Shown here one piece after another: positions 34,816 to 42,898 of a DNA stretch of 64,000 nt. Below the pieces are notes generated by a model. The model did no database searches. It saw nothing but the letters and a program-made list of their open reading frames with translations, and was not told where the DNA came from. A program made the translations under genes and the position numbers. Source of the stretch: Lachnospiraceae bacterium (GTDB taxonomy: Bacteria > Bacillota > Clostridia > Lachnospirales > Lachnospiraceae); the NCBI GenBank assembly GCA_017936885.1, contig JAGBEO010000033.1:62001-126000 (forward strand), in the 5' to 3' direction. Each line of letters begins with the position of its first letter. Position 1 is the first letter of the stretch.

Positions 34816-35076
34816 ATGCAGATGGAAGAAAAGACAATGGTAGCAGATACCCTGACAGGTATTAACGGCGAGTTGGTGCGTTTCGGAGAGATGATCGCAC
34901 AGACTGAAAATAAAGAATTAAAGCAGACTTTAAAGCAGTTCAGAAATGCCTGCGAGCAGTCACAGGAGGAGTTGTATCAGATCGCACGTGAGAAATCCTA
35001 CTATGTGCCGGCGGCAAAAGCGACACAGGCTGAGATCGATCATGTGAAATCTTTGTTCTCATCTAATACTTTATAA
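34816..35076 (+). CDS. CotF family spore coat-like protein
   Basis: 86 residues with the Coat_F pattern: KTMVADTLTGINGELVRFGE, then LKQTLKQFRNACEQSQEELY, then the C-terminal YYVPAAKATQAEIDHVKSL, which matches the usual ending of clostridial CotF-type proteins. An ATG at 34822 is also possible. It pairs with the small helical protein 92 bases upstream. In the family, members are components of the spore coat, but non-sporulating species keep homologues too. The structured element copy B begins two bases after its stop. Confidence 0.75.
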   Translation: MQMEEKTMVADTLTGINGELVRFGEMIAQTENKELKQTLKQFRNACEQSQEELYQIAREKSYYVPAAKATQAEIDHVKSLFSSNTL

Positions 35077-35078
35077 CA

Positions 35079-35167
35079 GGGAATGAAGTTCCTCTAAGAC
35101 AGCAAAGTACGCAGTCTAAGAGGAACTATGGCATTCCCGGAAGAACGCCCAAAGCGGGCGTTCTTCC
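35079..35167 (+). repeat. structured intergenic element, copy B
   Basis: Outer stem GGGAATG (35079-35085) with CATTCCC (35132-35138). Inner stem AGTTCCTCTAAGAC (35087-35100) with GTCTAAGAGGAACT (35114-35127), one mismatch. Directly after comes the 12-base perfect hairpin GGAAGAACGCCC/GGGCGTTCTTCC (35139-35167). Order, spacing and the GGAAGAA start match copy A at 12051-12137, while most stem bases differ but still pair. Both copies begin two bases after a stop codon. Confidence 0.75.
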
Positions 35168-35414
35168 AAATGGGTGTGATGAAGGAGACGGGTGGAAATG
35201 TTGGGTTTCTGCCCGTATTTTAATGCCATTTTCAGATCACTTTTCAAGCATAAATATCTTGACAGAATTGCAAACTCGCAATAACATAATAATTAAGAAA
35301 GAAATATAAGTTCTTTTTTTTAGAGAAATGGTTAGTTAAAACTAACTAAAAAACCAATCGTGAATGAAGCAGTGTGTCTGACAGGCTTCGCTTGTAGGTA
35401 TGGAGGTAAATATT
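35168..35414 (+). other. non-coding stretch upstream of the methyltransferase
   Basis: No convincing gene. It holds TTGACA at 35259-35264 with a weak TAACAT 17 bases later, an inverted repeat TTGC-N6-GCAA at 35268-35281, an eight-T run, and the palindrome listed next. It is AT-rich in its second half. Confidence 0.5.
35331..35346. promoter_or_regulatory. palindromic operator-like site
   Basis: GTTAGTT-AA-AACTAAC is a perfect 7-2-7 palindrome 69 bases before the methyltransferase start. Such dyads suit a TetR- or MarR-type dimer. No regulator of those families is adjacent; the XRE regulator downstream is the nearest candidate. Confidence 0.5.
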
Positions 35415-36206
35415 ATGAAACCGGATTATAAAAACTGGGTGCCTAAGAGTATGGTGATCGGTGTGGCTGCCGGTGCCGCCCTGGCAGGAATTTTATTTGT
35501 ATTGTTCGGAGTAATCGGGATAGGAGTTAGCGGTACGCTGCGTTTGGTGCTTGCCATTTTGTTTGGTATAGCTTTTCTTGCGCTATGTGCATTTTCGACA
35601 CTTTGTATCCTGTGGTATCGTGCTTTTTCCTACAACGGAACGCGACAGCTTTCCCGCCAGATCATCGAGGGCATCGCTGCTTATGTCACGTTGCCGGAAG
35701 GCGGCAGGGGACTGGATGTGGGATGCGGGAGCGGTGCACTGACCATTGCCAGCGCAAAACGCAATCCCAAGGCTGTCATGACGGGACTGGACCGTTGGGG
35801 TAAAGAGTACGCATGCTTCAATAAACCGCTTTGCGAGCACAATGCCGCGGCAGAGGGCGTAACCAATATCAATTTTGTACAGGGAGACGCTACGAAGCTG
35901 GATTTTGCGGACGAAAGTTTTGATGCGGTGACGAGTAATTATGTATATCATAATATCACGGGCGCGGATAAGCAGGCGCTTCTGCGGGAGACGCTCCGGG
36001 TGTTGAAAAAAGGCGGTGTTTTTGCCATTCATGATATTATGTCGCCGGTCCGCTACGGAGATATGAAGAATTTTGTGAAGGAACTGAAAAGTCAGGGCTA
36101 TGCGGAAGTGCGCCTGATTGATACCACAAACGGATTGTTCATGAGTTCAAAAGAAGCAAAGCTGCTGGCGCTTCAGGGGTCTGCCCTGCTGGTGGGTAAA
36201 AAATAA
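35415..36206 (+). CDS. membrane-anchored class I SAM-dependent methyltransferase
   Basis: 263 residues. Two N-terminal hydrophobic segments (MVIGVAAGAALAGILFVLFG and LVLAILFGIAFLALCAF) anchor a Rossmann methyltransferase domain with motif I GLDVGCGSGALTIA, motif II-like MTGLDRWG and motif IV VTSNYVYHNI. The substrate is unknown. ATG 35415 follows GGAGGTAAATATT. Transcribed alone, followed by a terminator; a palindrome upstream suggests regulation. Confidence 0.85.
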   Translation: MKPDYKNWVPKSMVIGVAAGAALAGILFVLFGVIGIGVSGTLRLVLAILFGIAFLALCAFSTLCILWYRAFSYNGTRQLSRQIIEGIAAYVTLPEGGRGLDVGCGSGALTIASAKRNPKAVMTGLDRWGKEYACFNKPLCEHNAAAEGVTNINFVQGDATKLDFADESFDAVTSNYVYHNITGADKQALLRETLRVLKKGGVFAIHDIMSPVRYGDMKNFVKELKSQGYAEVRLIDTTNGLFMSSKEAKLLALQGSALLVGKK

Positions 36207-36234
36207 AGTAAGCGCAAGCTGATCAGTTTTTGGG

Positions 36235-36263
36235 AACCGCAAGCTTTGGGTTTGCGGTTTTTG
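36235..36263 (+). terminator. methyltransferase terminator
   Basis: AACCGCAA and TTTGCGGTT pair around an eight-base loop and end in TTTTTG. Confidence 0.82.
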
Positions 36264-36386
36264 TCTTGCTGGCATGACAATTTTGTAATGTTGAAGTGGT
36301 AGTCTTGGGAGAAAGAGGCTGATAAAATATGTTTACAAACTGTACGAGTGCAGTTGGCAAAAATGGATTAGGAAGGGAGACGTATA

Positions 36387-37064
36387 ATGAAATTAGAGGA
36401 AAAATTGCAGCTTTTAAGAAAACAGAACGGTTACTCACAGGAACAGCTCGCGGATAAAATAGGAATTGCCCGCCAAACCATCAGCAAATGGGAAAACGGA
36501 CAAGCTGTGCCGGAGTTAAACGGACTGATTTTATTAAGCGAGCTATATGGCGTGACCATTGACAGGATTGTGAAGGAAAATGATGAATGCAAGATCGCTT
36601 TATCTCCGAAAGCAGATATCGATATCAAGGAGATCACGGCTTTTCTGATCAAGGCAAAACGCAATACCTATGCGGCAAAAGGCAAGGAAGCAAAGCCCTC
36701 CAGAACCAATTCACATGATTTTGGTTATGAGGATAACAGCGGGTATACGTATTATGACACATATCTTGGCGGAGAGCGGTTTGCTGGGGAAGAAGCGGTA
36801 TGGCTTCATCAGAATCCAGTGTGGAGCATGAACTATGCCGGGCGTGTGACAGGCGATTCGTTTGACGGAGATTTTTTGAAAGAGGTACTTATGGCAGTAC
36901 CGGAGGAATTACCCTACAGAGGTCCCGAAATCTATACCAAAGGGGATTACCGATATCACAGCAAGGTGGACGGGGAATTCGTCTGGTTTCAGGGGTATGA
37001 AGAAATATTTTATCTGGATACGAAAATTTATGAATGTTATTTTCACGGAGGTATCCTGAAATAA
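36387..37064 (+). CDS. XRE-family regulator with DUF5680 domain
   Basis: 225 residues. The N-terminal helix-turn-helix reads LRKQNGYSQEQLADKIGIAR then QTISKWENGQAVPEL, a standard XRE/Cro domain. From about residue 85 the C-terminal part matches the DUF5680 pattern (FLIKAKRNTYAAKG, then SHDFGYEDNSGYTYYDTYLG, ending YECYFHGGILK). Such proteins are common in Firmicutes and their ligand is unknown. ATG 36387 follows AAGGGAGACGTATA. It may regulate the upstream methyltransferase, but nothing shows this. Confidence 0.85.
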   Translation: MKLEEKLQLLRKQNGYSQEQLADKIGIARQTISKWENGQAVPELNGLILLSELYGVTIDRIVKENDECKIALSPKADIDIKEITAFLIKAKRNTYAAKGKEAKPSRTNSHDFGYEDNSGYTYYDTYLGGERFAGEEAVWLHQNPVWSMNYAGRVTGDSFDGDFLKEVLMAVPEELPYRGPEIYTKGDYRYHSKVDGEFVWFQGYEEIFYLDTKIYECYFHGGILK

Positions 37065-37186
37065 TGAAGATGAAAGAGAAATGATTCAGTTTACATATTT
37101 TTTCTGCGTCATAATCAAAAGAAATGCATTACGAAGTTAACCGATAAGATGAATGACAGATAGGCGTAAGTATATTTTCTTTCATA

Positions 37187-37215
37187 TTGACTGGGATAAT
37201 TGGACATGTTATATA
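37187..37215 (+). promoter_or_regulatory. promoter of the MBL-fold lipoprotein gene
   Basis: TTGACT (37187-37192), 17-base spacer, TATATA (37210-37215) overlapping TATAAT (37212-37217). Confidence 0.6.
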
Positions 37216-37255
37216 ATAGATTCAATTAAAATATGTGAAAGGTAATGATCCTAAT

Positions 37256-38173
37256 ATGCCCGGAAGATACACAAGGAATAGAAAGCCCTCTATTGATATC
37301 TATATAATAGCAATAATCAGCATACTGCTCACAGTGACAGGTTGTGCCTCTCATACAGGTACGTCGGAAGAATCTGCCGTCTCTTCGGAAGCGCAGGGGC
37401 AGCAGGATGGGAGCGGACGTTTACAGATGACTTTTCTGGATACCGGTAAGTCGGATTGCATTATCATGGATTTTGGGGATGGTGTAATTATCAATGATAC
37501 TGCGGATGCAGATGATTATGAGGATATCTGCGTATTTTTGGATGAAAACGGGATCACAACCATTGATTATATGATCCTCAGCCATTTTGACAAAGATCAT
37601 ATCGGCAGCGCAGCAGATTTGATTGGGACTTATGAAGTGGGCTGTGTGCTGATGCCGGATTATGAGGAAGATTCTGAGCCCTATGAGGAGCTTATGGATG
37701 CACTTGAGGATTCCGGGACAGAAAGCGTGAAGTTACAGGAGGATTATAGCTTTGCGATAGCGGGCGCAGAAGTTTATGTCAGTGTACCGGAACAAGAGGA
37801 ATATGAGGATGACAATAATTATTCCCTGATCACGGCAGTGACTTACGGAGAGAACCGCTTCCTGCTGATGGGTGATGCCATGAAGAAACGTACCGGAGAA
37901 TTCCTTCAGACCGCGCTGGGAGAAGAACATTATGATCTGATCAAGATGCCTCATCACGGCGATTACCATAAGAAGTTGGACAATTTAGTGGAGTGTGCCA
38001 GACCCGCGTGGGCGGTTCTTACGGCAGGGCAGGAGCGCAAGAAGCTGGAAGAGGAGACACTGGAGCTTTTGGACAAATATGGATGTCAAGTATACGATAC
38101 CACCGACGGGAATGTTACCGTGGAATCTGACGGTGAAAATATTACGGTGTCGCAAACTGTATATAATAAGTGA
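37256..38173 (+). CDS. MBL-fold hydrolase lipoprotein (ComEC C-terminal-like)
   Basis: 305 residues. Membrane segment IYIIAIISILLTV ends in lipobox TVTGC (Cys30), so the enzyme is probably on the outside of the membrane. The metallo-beta-lactamase domain has the HxxxDH-type motif SHFDKDHIGSA (residues 109-119) and a later PHHGDYHK. The layout resembles the ComEC/Rec2 competence-related hydrolase domain, which may degrade DNA; the substrate here is unknown. ATG 37256 is preferred over GTG 37235, although spacing from AAAGG is long. Confidence 0.82.
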   Translation: MPGRYTRNRKPSIDIYIIAIISILLTVTGCASHTGTSEESAVSSEAQGQQDGSGRLQMTFLDTGKSDCIIMDFGDGVIINDTADADDYEDICVFLDENGITTIDYMILSHFDKDHIGSAADLIGTYEVGCVLMPDYEEDSEPYEELMDALEDSGTESVKLQEDYSFAIAGAEVYVSVPEQEEYEDDNNYSLITAVTYGENRFLLMGDAMKKRTGEFLQTALGEEHYDLIKMPHHGDYHKKLDNLVECARPAWAVLTAGQERKKLEEETLELLDKYGCQVYDTTDGNVTVESDGENITVSQTVYNK

Positions 38174-38226
38174 TTCACGCGAAAAAGTGTAAAATAACCG
38201 TTAATATCAAATATATCCGATACAGA

Positions 38227-38257
38227 GGTCTTAAGCGGTTTATACCTGCTTAAGACC
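38227..38257. other. strong hairpin at the rqcH 3' end
   Basis: GGTCTTAAGC and GCTTAAGACC form a ten-base perfect stem overlapping the rqcH stop. There is no T run on either side; it may stabilise the 3' end or act as a weak terminator between convergent genes. Confidence 0.5.
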
Positions 38258-40066
38258 GGAAATATCGGAATCAATAGCCATAGAATAGTTGGTATAATAG
38301 ACCACAAATCCGGGTTTGGCTCCGGCGGGCTTCTTGACATGTTTTTTCTGGATATAATCGATCTCAACCTTGTCCTGTTCCCGCCCCTTGGAATAGTAGG
38401 CGGCAAGCCGTGCGGCTTCCTCGAAGGTACGGTCGGGCAGTTCCTGTCCCTCGGTTTTTACGATCACATGGGAACCGGCGATCTTCTTGGCATGGAACCA
38501 CCAGTCACTTCCGTTGGCAAATTTAAAAGTAAGTTCATCGTTCTGGTAGTTATTTTTCCCTACGTACATATGAAATCCGTCACTGCTGATATAGTGGAAC
38601 GGTTTGCTTGTGATCTTGGCTTTTTTCGTGCCGCCTTTCCTGCGGATATAGCCGCTTTCGATCAATTCTTCTTTGATCTGTACCAGATCTTCCTCCTGCA
38701 TGGCGATATCTAACGCAGCGGAGATAGATTCCAAGTGATCGATCTCTCCTTTGACCTGTACGGTCAATTCAGACAGTGCTTCGTAAGTTCGCTTTAACTT
38801 TCCATATTTATCAAAATATTTCTTGGCATTTTCCTGTGGTGTAACGGTGTCATCCAGCGGAATGGTAATCATCTCATTGGTGTAGTAATTGAGCGCTTCC
38901 ATGGATTTTGCGCCCGGTTCCACGTTGTAGCCATAGGTGTTCAGCAGTTCTCCGTATACTTTGTATTTATCCCGTTTCTCCGTATCCTGCATCTGCTTCA
39001 TCTGCAAGTCATATTTTTTTACATTGCGCTCTAAGGCAGTCTGTACGATCTTACGCAGATCCACGGATTTCTGGCGGATACGGGTTATGGTGTTGCGTTC
39101 CGCATAGTAGTGTTCCAGAACCGTGCTGACAGAGTCAAAGACCTGCGTCTCCATATCATCATAGAGCGTCAGCGGCAACGATGCAAATTCTATCGGTTCT
39201 TTGTCTTTGTAAATGATGGAAGGCGTGAAGTTACCGCTCAGAACATCGTTTATCATGGATAGGATCGTGTTATATACAGTTTGAAGTGGTTCTACAACTG
39301 ATTTGGTTGACATAACATTAAGCACATTGGCAGGTACGTCCGCGTCTATTCCGGCACGATAACAGATTTCCTGCGCAATGATAGGGGAAAGCCCGGTGTA
39401 GGAGCTATAGATTGCTTTATAAAGCGGCATAGGCTTTGCCTGCATCTGCTGTTTGAAATCCTCATAAGAGATCGGAACATTATCACAATCTGTTTTCTGA
39501 AAGCAAGACAGTTCGGCGTCTGGATCCGTGTAGCCTGCACTAAAACGTAGCGGATTTATCTTATCCTGCGTCTGTGGGATAAAATAGTCTCTGCCCGGCA
39601 AGACTTCGCGGACAGAACTGACCATACCGGAAATATGCTTGATACTGTCGATGATCTTATCATTATCATCACAGAAGATGATGTTACTGTGTTTTCCCAT
39701 GATCTCAATGATCAGCTTCTTGCGGCACACGTCGCCCAGCTCGTTTAAGTGCTCCAGCTCCAGATGAATGATCCGTTCTAAGCCCGGTTGTGAAATGCGC
39801 ATGATTTTGGCATTCTGCAGATGCTTACGAAGTAGCATACAGAAACCGGGGGCTGTCATGGGGCTTGGTTTATTGCTCTCCGTCAGGTAAACTAAGGGCA
39901 GGGATGCATCCGCAGACATAAGAAGCCTGTATTGGGTGCTGTTATTCTTTATGGTAAGCAGCAGTTCGTCGCTTTCCGGCTGGGCAATCTTATAGATACG
40001 TCCACCGACCAGTTCTTTATTCAGTTCGTTTACGATATTTGCAATGGTGATACCGTCAAATGCCAT
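38240..40066 (-). CDS. rqcH: RqcH/NEMF-type ribosome quality control factor (fibronectin-binding protein family)
   Basis: 608-residue NFACT protein. It begins with the NFACT-N signature DGITIANIVNELNKELVGGR, has a long coiled middle, and ends with an NFACT-R domain (GFHMYVGKNNYQNDELTFKF, WWFHAKKIAGSHVIVKT). In B. subtilis RqcH binds stalled 50S subunits with tRNA-Ala and adds C-terminal alanine tails that mark nascent chains for degradation. The frame is complete and length is usual. It is convergent with the MBL lipoprotein gene and divergent from the accessory stretch beginning at 40.1 kb. Confidence 0.94.
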   Translation of the reverse strand: MAFDGITIANIVNELNKELVGGRIYKIAQPESDELLLTIKNNSTQYRLLMSADASLPLVYLTESNKPSPMTAPGFCMLLRKHLQNAKIMRISQPGLERIIHLELEHLNELGDVCRKKLIIEIMGKHSNIIFCDDNDKIIDSIKHISGMVSSVREVLPGRDYFIPQTQDKINPLRFSAGYTDPDAELSCFQKTDCDNVPISYEDFKQQMQAKPMPLYKAIYSSYTGLSPIIAQEICYRAGIDADVPANVLNVMSTKSVVEPLQTVYNTILSMINDVLSGNFTPSIIYKDKEPIEFASLPLTLYDDMETQVFDSVSTVLEHYYAERNTITRIRQKSVDLRKIVQTALERNVKKYDLQMKQMQDTEKRDKYKVYGELLNTYGYNVEPGAKSMEALNYYTNEMITIPLDDTVTPQENAKKYFDKYGKLKRTYEALSELTVQVKGEIDHLESISAALDIAMQEEDLVQIKEELIESGYIRRKGGTKKAKITSKPFHYISSDGFHMYVGKNNYQNDELTFKFANGSDWWFHAKKIAGSHVIVKTEGQELPDRTFEEAARLAAYYSKGREQDKVEIDYIQKKHVKKPAGAKPGFVVYYTNYSMAIDSDISGLKQV

Positions 40067-40378
40067 AATGGGTTCCTGCCTTTCTATAATATTATATCAA
40101 TGAGATCGGGCGTGCGTCATGCACGGTCTTGTCAGGGCTTATTTTACAATAGAAGAAAGTAGTTATCAATGGAAAATAGAAGATATATAGAATATTATTC
40201 TGGACATTGTTATAACTATATACTATAATTATAATCAGATTGTGCTTTGATTTTATAAATCGTTATATGAACATGATTGGAGTTTTATTCAGTATCAGAG
40301 TATGATTTTTTAGCAATCAGATTGTATTAAAACAAAGCTGAAAACAATTTGTGTAAGACAGGAAAAGATGGGATTAGG
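40067..40378. other. AT-rich divergent intergenic region
   Basis: 312 bases with no gene. It contains the start regions of rqcH (-) and of the secreted protein (+). Base composition shifts to high AT here, marking the beginning of the accessory stretch that runs to the insertion sequence. Confidence 0.6.
40201..40229 (+). promoter_or_regulatory. promoter of the secreted PPC-domain protein
   Basis: TGGACA (40201-40206), 17-base spacer, TATAAT (40224-40229). The leader to the start codon would be about 140 bases. Confidence 0.6.
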
Positions 40379-41764
40379 ATGAAAAAGAGAGTATTTATAG
40401 CTTTTACGGCGATTATGGGCTTATTTTTGACAATGCCGTTTGGAAGTACGAGCATTGTGCATGCAGAAGAAGTCACAAGGACAGGATTAGAGGTAGAATT
40501 TGTTGACTCATTAGATGAAATTATGCAAGATTCCTCGGAAGTATCTGTAGAAGAGTTATCCCATACTGGCGGAATGGAACAAGAGGATTTTTTGAAAATT
40601 GATATTTTGGAGGGAAATTCGCTTGGGGAGTTCCGGACAAACGGAATTAGTGCTTATTCTTCCAATGCTAATAGTGTTACTCAAGAATTTACTGGGGTTA
40701 TCGAACAGGAAGGTGGAATGAGTTATCTGCTTATTACGCTTGCACCGGGAGAAATATTGCAAGCTACCCTTGCGGGACCAAATTCAGCAAATATCAATTA
40801 TGATCTGGTACTATATACATATGCTGATGGTAATCTTCAGACTTATGTGACAGAATCATCGTTAACAACATATATAAACAGTGCAACTAATAAATCTGTT
40901 GAAGATGCCATATCATATATAAATACCGGAAGTGCTAGTCAGGATTATGTTCTGATAGTATATGCTACGCAAGGTTGCAGTTCGACGAATGTGTTTAATC
41001 TGACGGTAAGTCTTGACTCTTATGAGAATTTTGATGCAGGAGAACCTAATGACAATCCTTTCACTGCTGTTGAAGTTTCTGCTGGAGTTACAATATCCAA
41101 TTGCAACTTAAATGTATCAAATGATCAAGATTGGTATGTATGTCAGATACCTTCTTCGGTATCTAAAGTTGGATTGACTTTGAGTAATAGTAATTATACC
41201 GCAGAAGTGTATCATGCTTCTGGGAAGTCTATGATTTATGATGCGGCAGATTCAAATGGAATTTATAATTTGAATCCAGGTTATTACTATTTTAGAGTTT
41301 ATAGTAAAAATGAAAATTTTGTAAGTTCTGCATATTCGTTGGAAATAAAAATATACGGAACTACTCCAGCGAAAATGACAGTCGTTTTTGATGGGGATAT
41401 GGGAACAACGATAGCAAATTATCCGGAAGGTGCATATCATAGATTCCAATCAGAAATGAAGCCTACTGTCTTGGTAACAGATGCAGCTGGTTATCCTGTT
41501 GCTTATGAAGATGTTAAACTGACATGGTATAGCGAAGCTTGGAAAGATACTCCAGAGTTTGCAGAGATGTCTGTTACTGAAAGTACAGATGCTGATGGCA
41601 TTGCAAGTTTTTATATGCTTCCACCTCAGGCAAAGGGATTTAATTCATGTGTTGTAGCAGGTACTGTTAGACATTATTATGATATAGATGGAATTTCATT
41701 TCTTTGCGGAAGTGTTTATATGAAACAAATAATTTATCATTTTTCACATTCGATATTATTGTAA
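40379..41764 (+). CDS. secreted protein with PPC-like domains, C-terminus possibly truncated
   Basis: 461 residues. Signal peptide MKKRVFIAFTAIMGLFLTMP with probable cleavage near residue 29 (VHA). Residues about 100-210 and 217-327 each resemble bacterial pre-peptidase C-terminal (PPC) beta domains; the second has GEPNDNP (221-227) and NDQDWYVC (248-255). Residues 330-440 look like an Ig-like (Big1) domain with DAAGYPVAYEDVKLTWYS. The last ~20 residues (VYMKQIIYHFSHSILL) look unlike an Ig strand, so the gene may be truncated or frameshifted. No peptidase domain is present. ATG 40379 is preferred over GTG 40349. Low-GC and without housekeeping neighbours: likely accessory. Confidence 0.75.
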   Translation: MKKRVFIAFTAIMGLFLTMPFGSTSIVHAEEVTRTGLEVEFVDSLDEIMQDSSEVSVEELSHTGGMEQEDFLKIDILEGNSLGEFRTNGISAYSSNANSVTQEFTGVIEQEGGMSYLLITLAPGEILQATLAGPNSANINYDLVLYTYADGNLQTYVTESSLTTYINSATNKSVEDAISYINTGSASQDYVLIVYATQGCSSTNVFNLTVSLDSYENFDAGEPNDNPFTAVEVSAGVTISNCNLNVSNDQDWYVCQIPSSVSKVGLTLSNSNYTAEVYHASGKSMIYDAADSNGIYNLNPGYYYFRVYSKNENFVSSAYSLEIKIYGTTPAKMTVVFDGDMGTTIANYPEGAYHRFQSEMKPTVLVTDAAGYPVAYEDVKLTWYSEAWKDTPEFAEMSVTESTDADGIASFYMLPPQAKGFNSCVVAGTVRHYYDIDGISFLCGSVYMKQIIYHFSHSILL

Positions 41765-41780
41765 GGAAGGAAATCATGCT

Positions 41781-42698
41781 ATGTCATTGACAATCAATAG
41801 CAACACATACCGCGCACCGATTTCACAAGACAAGATTCATGAGCATACTTTAGACAAATATCTAGGCTATACCGAAGAACAATTAGAAGCTGTCGGATGC
41901 AAATTCCTGACACCGCTGAGTGAAGAAGAAGCGAAGAAATTGAGCAGTAAGCCTGTCTTTCTGAACTGGGATTTGGATGTTTTTGAAAGAAAAGATACAT
42001 CCGGATTTATATCCGGATTAAGCAGTAATACCTATGTGTTTGTGGATAGCATAATGTTCTCGGCAGAAGAATTAAAGTCATGTAATGAAATTGTCAATAA
42101 AGCTTTGGATATGCTTCCGGTTAAAGGAGGAAATCTGGATTATCACAATTATGCAGCGATGGGAATAGCTGTCAATGTCGTGAATACTTATGCAGATGAG
42201 AATTTGTCCAAATTGCAGGCAAATGTGCTCAAGAAAGCTATGGATACATATCTGAATGATTATATTCAAGCGGAACAGGAACATTATCAAGGGGATAATG
42301 TTTTCAGAAGCAATGATATGTATTATAATCTCAGAGTGATTCCGAATGAGACAGAAAAAAAAGCGGTTGAAGAATTGATGGGATTAACATCGAAACTGCC
42401 CAACGGTGGAGGAGCCAGATTGACTCAGCATTTAAACGATTATCTACATGGAGGCTCCGCAAGTGTAATGTCAGCAACGAATCAGGATTTAATCAGTGTT
42501 GTGGTGTCGTTGTTTAAAGAGATGGATTTAAGAGATGACAGTGCTGTTAAACAGGCGTTTAAGACATATCAGCAACTTGTTGCGCCCGCATATTCGTTAC
42601 GCAATACTAAAGGGATAGATAATGACTTAAAGGTGCAGCTATCCAATGCAAAAGCGATGATTAATAATGCCGGTAATAGAGTGGACTGTAGTGTCTGA
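41781..42698 (+). CDS. unknown 305-residue protein, operon partner of the secreted protein
   Basis: Not recognised. No signal peptide or membrane helix; mixed alpha-rich sequence with Asn and Tyr throughout. It starts MSLTINSNTYRAPISQDKI and has a central helical part (KLQANVLKKAMDTYLNDYI) and a Gly-rich patch (LPNGGGARLTQHLNDYLHGG). A ribosome site AAGGAAGGAAATC precedes ATG 41781, 16 bases after the secreted protein, so the two are probably co-transcribed. It is followed by a strong hairpin and an insertion sequence. No function is proposed. Confidence 0.7.
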   Translation: MSLTINSNTYRAPISQDKIHEHTLDKYLGYTEEQLEAVGCKFLTPLSEEEAKKLSSKPVFLNWDLDVFERKDTSGFISGLSSNTYVFVDSIMFSAEELKSCNEIVNKALDMLPVKGGNLDYHNYAAMGIAVNVVNTYADENLSKLQANVLKKAMDTYLNDYIQAEQEHYQGDNVFRSNDMYYNLRVIPNETEKKAVEELMGLTSKLPNGGGARLTQHLNDYLHGGSASVMSATNQDLISVVVSLFKEMDLRDDSAVKQAFKTYQQLVAPAYSLRNTKGIDNDLKVQLSNAKAMINNAGNRVDCSV

Positions 42699-42784
42699 GC
42701 GTATTGCCTAAAGGTGTTTTGGGGCATTTCAATTTATATTTGCGTCCACGGAGCAGAGTTAGCTTACCTTAATGCGAACTTATC

Positions 42785-42836
42785 ATAAATGTGGCTATTC
42801 AACTATTAGAAATAATGGGCGAATAGCCACATTTAT
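42785..42836 (+). terminator. large hairpin, probable transcript end
   Basis: ATAAATGTGGCTATTC pairs perfectly with GAATAGCCACATTTAT around a 20-base loop. T-richness after it is modest (TATG), so it may be a terminator or only a stable 3' end for the accessory gene pair. Confidence 0.5.
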
Positions 42837-42884
42837 TATGTCAGAATATATTTCAAAACAATACCAAGTCAGGGGCATACCAAG

Positions 42885-42898
42885 TCAGGGAAATACAT
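42885..42898. repeat. left target-site duplication of the insertion sequence
   Basis: TCAGGGAAATACAT, repeated in the same orientation at 44513-44526 on the other side of the element. A preceding G is shared too, so 14 or 15 bases. Confidence 0.75.

Larger units (their letters stand above)
42699..42898 (+). other. non-coding stretch before the insertion sequence
   Basis: No gene seen. It contains the 16-base perfect stem at 42785-42836 and the tandem repeat ATACCAAGTCAGGG (42861-42874 and 42877-42890), the second copy of which runs into the target-site duplication of the insertion sequence. Confidence 0.55.
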
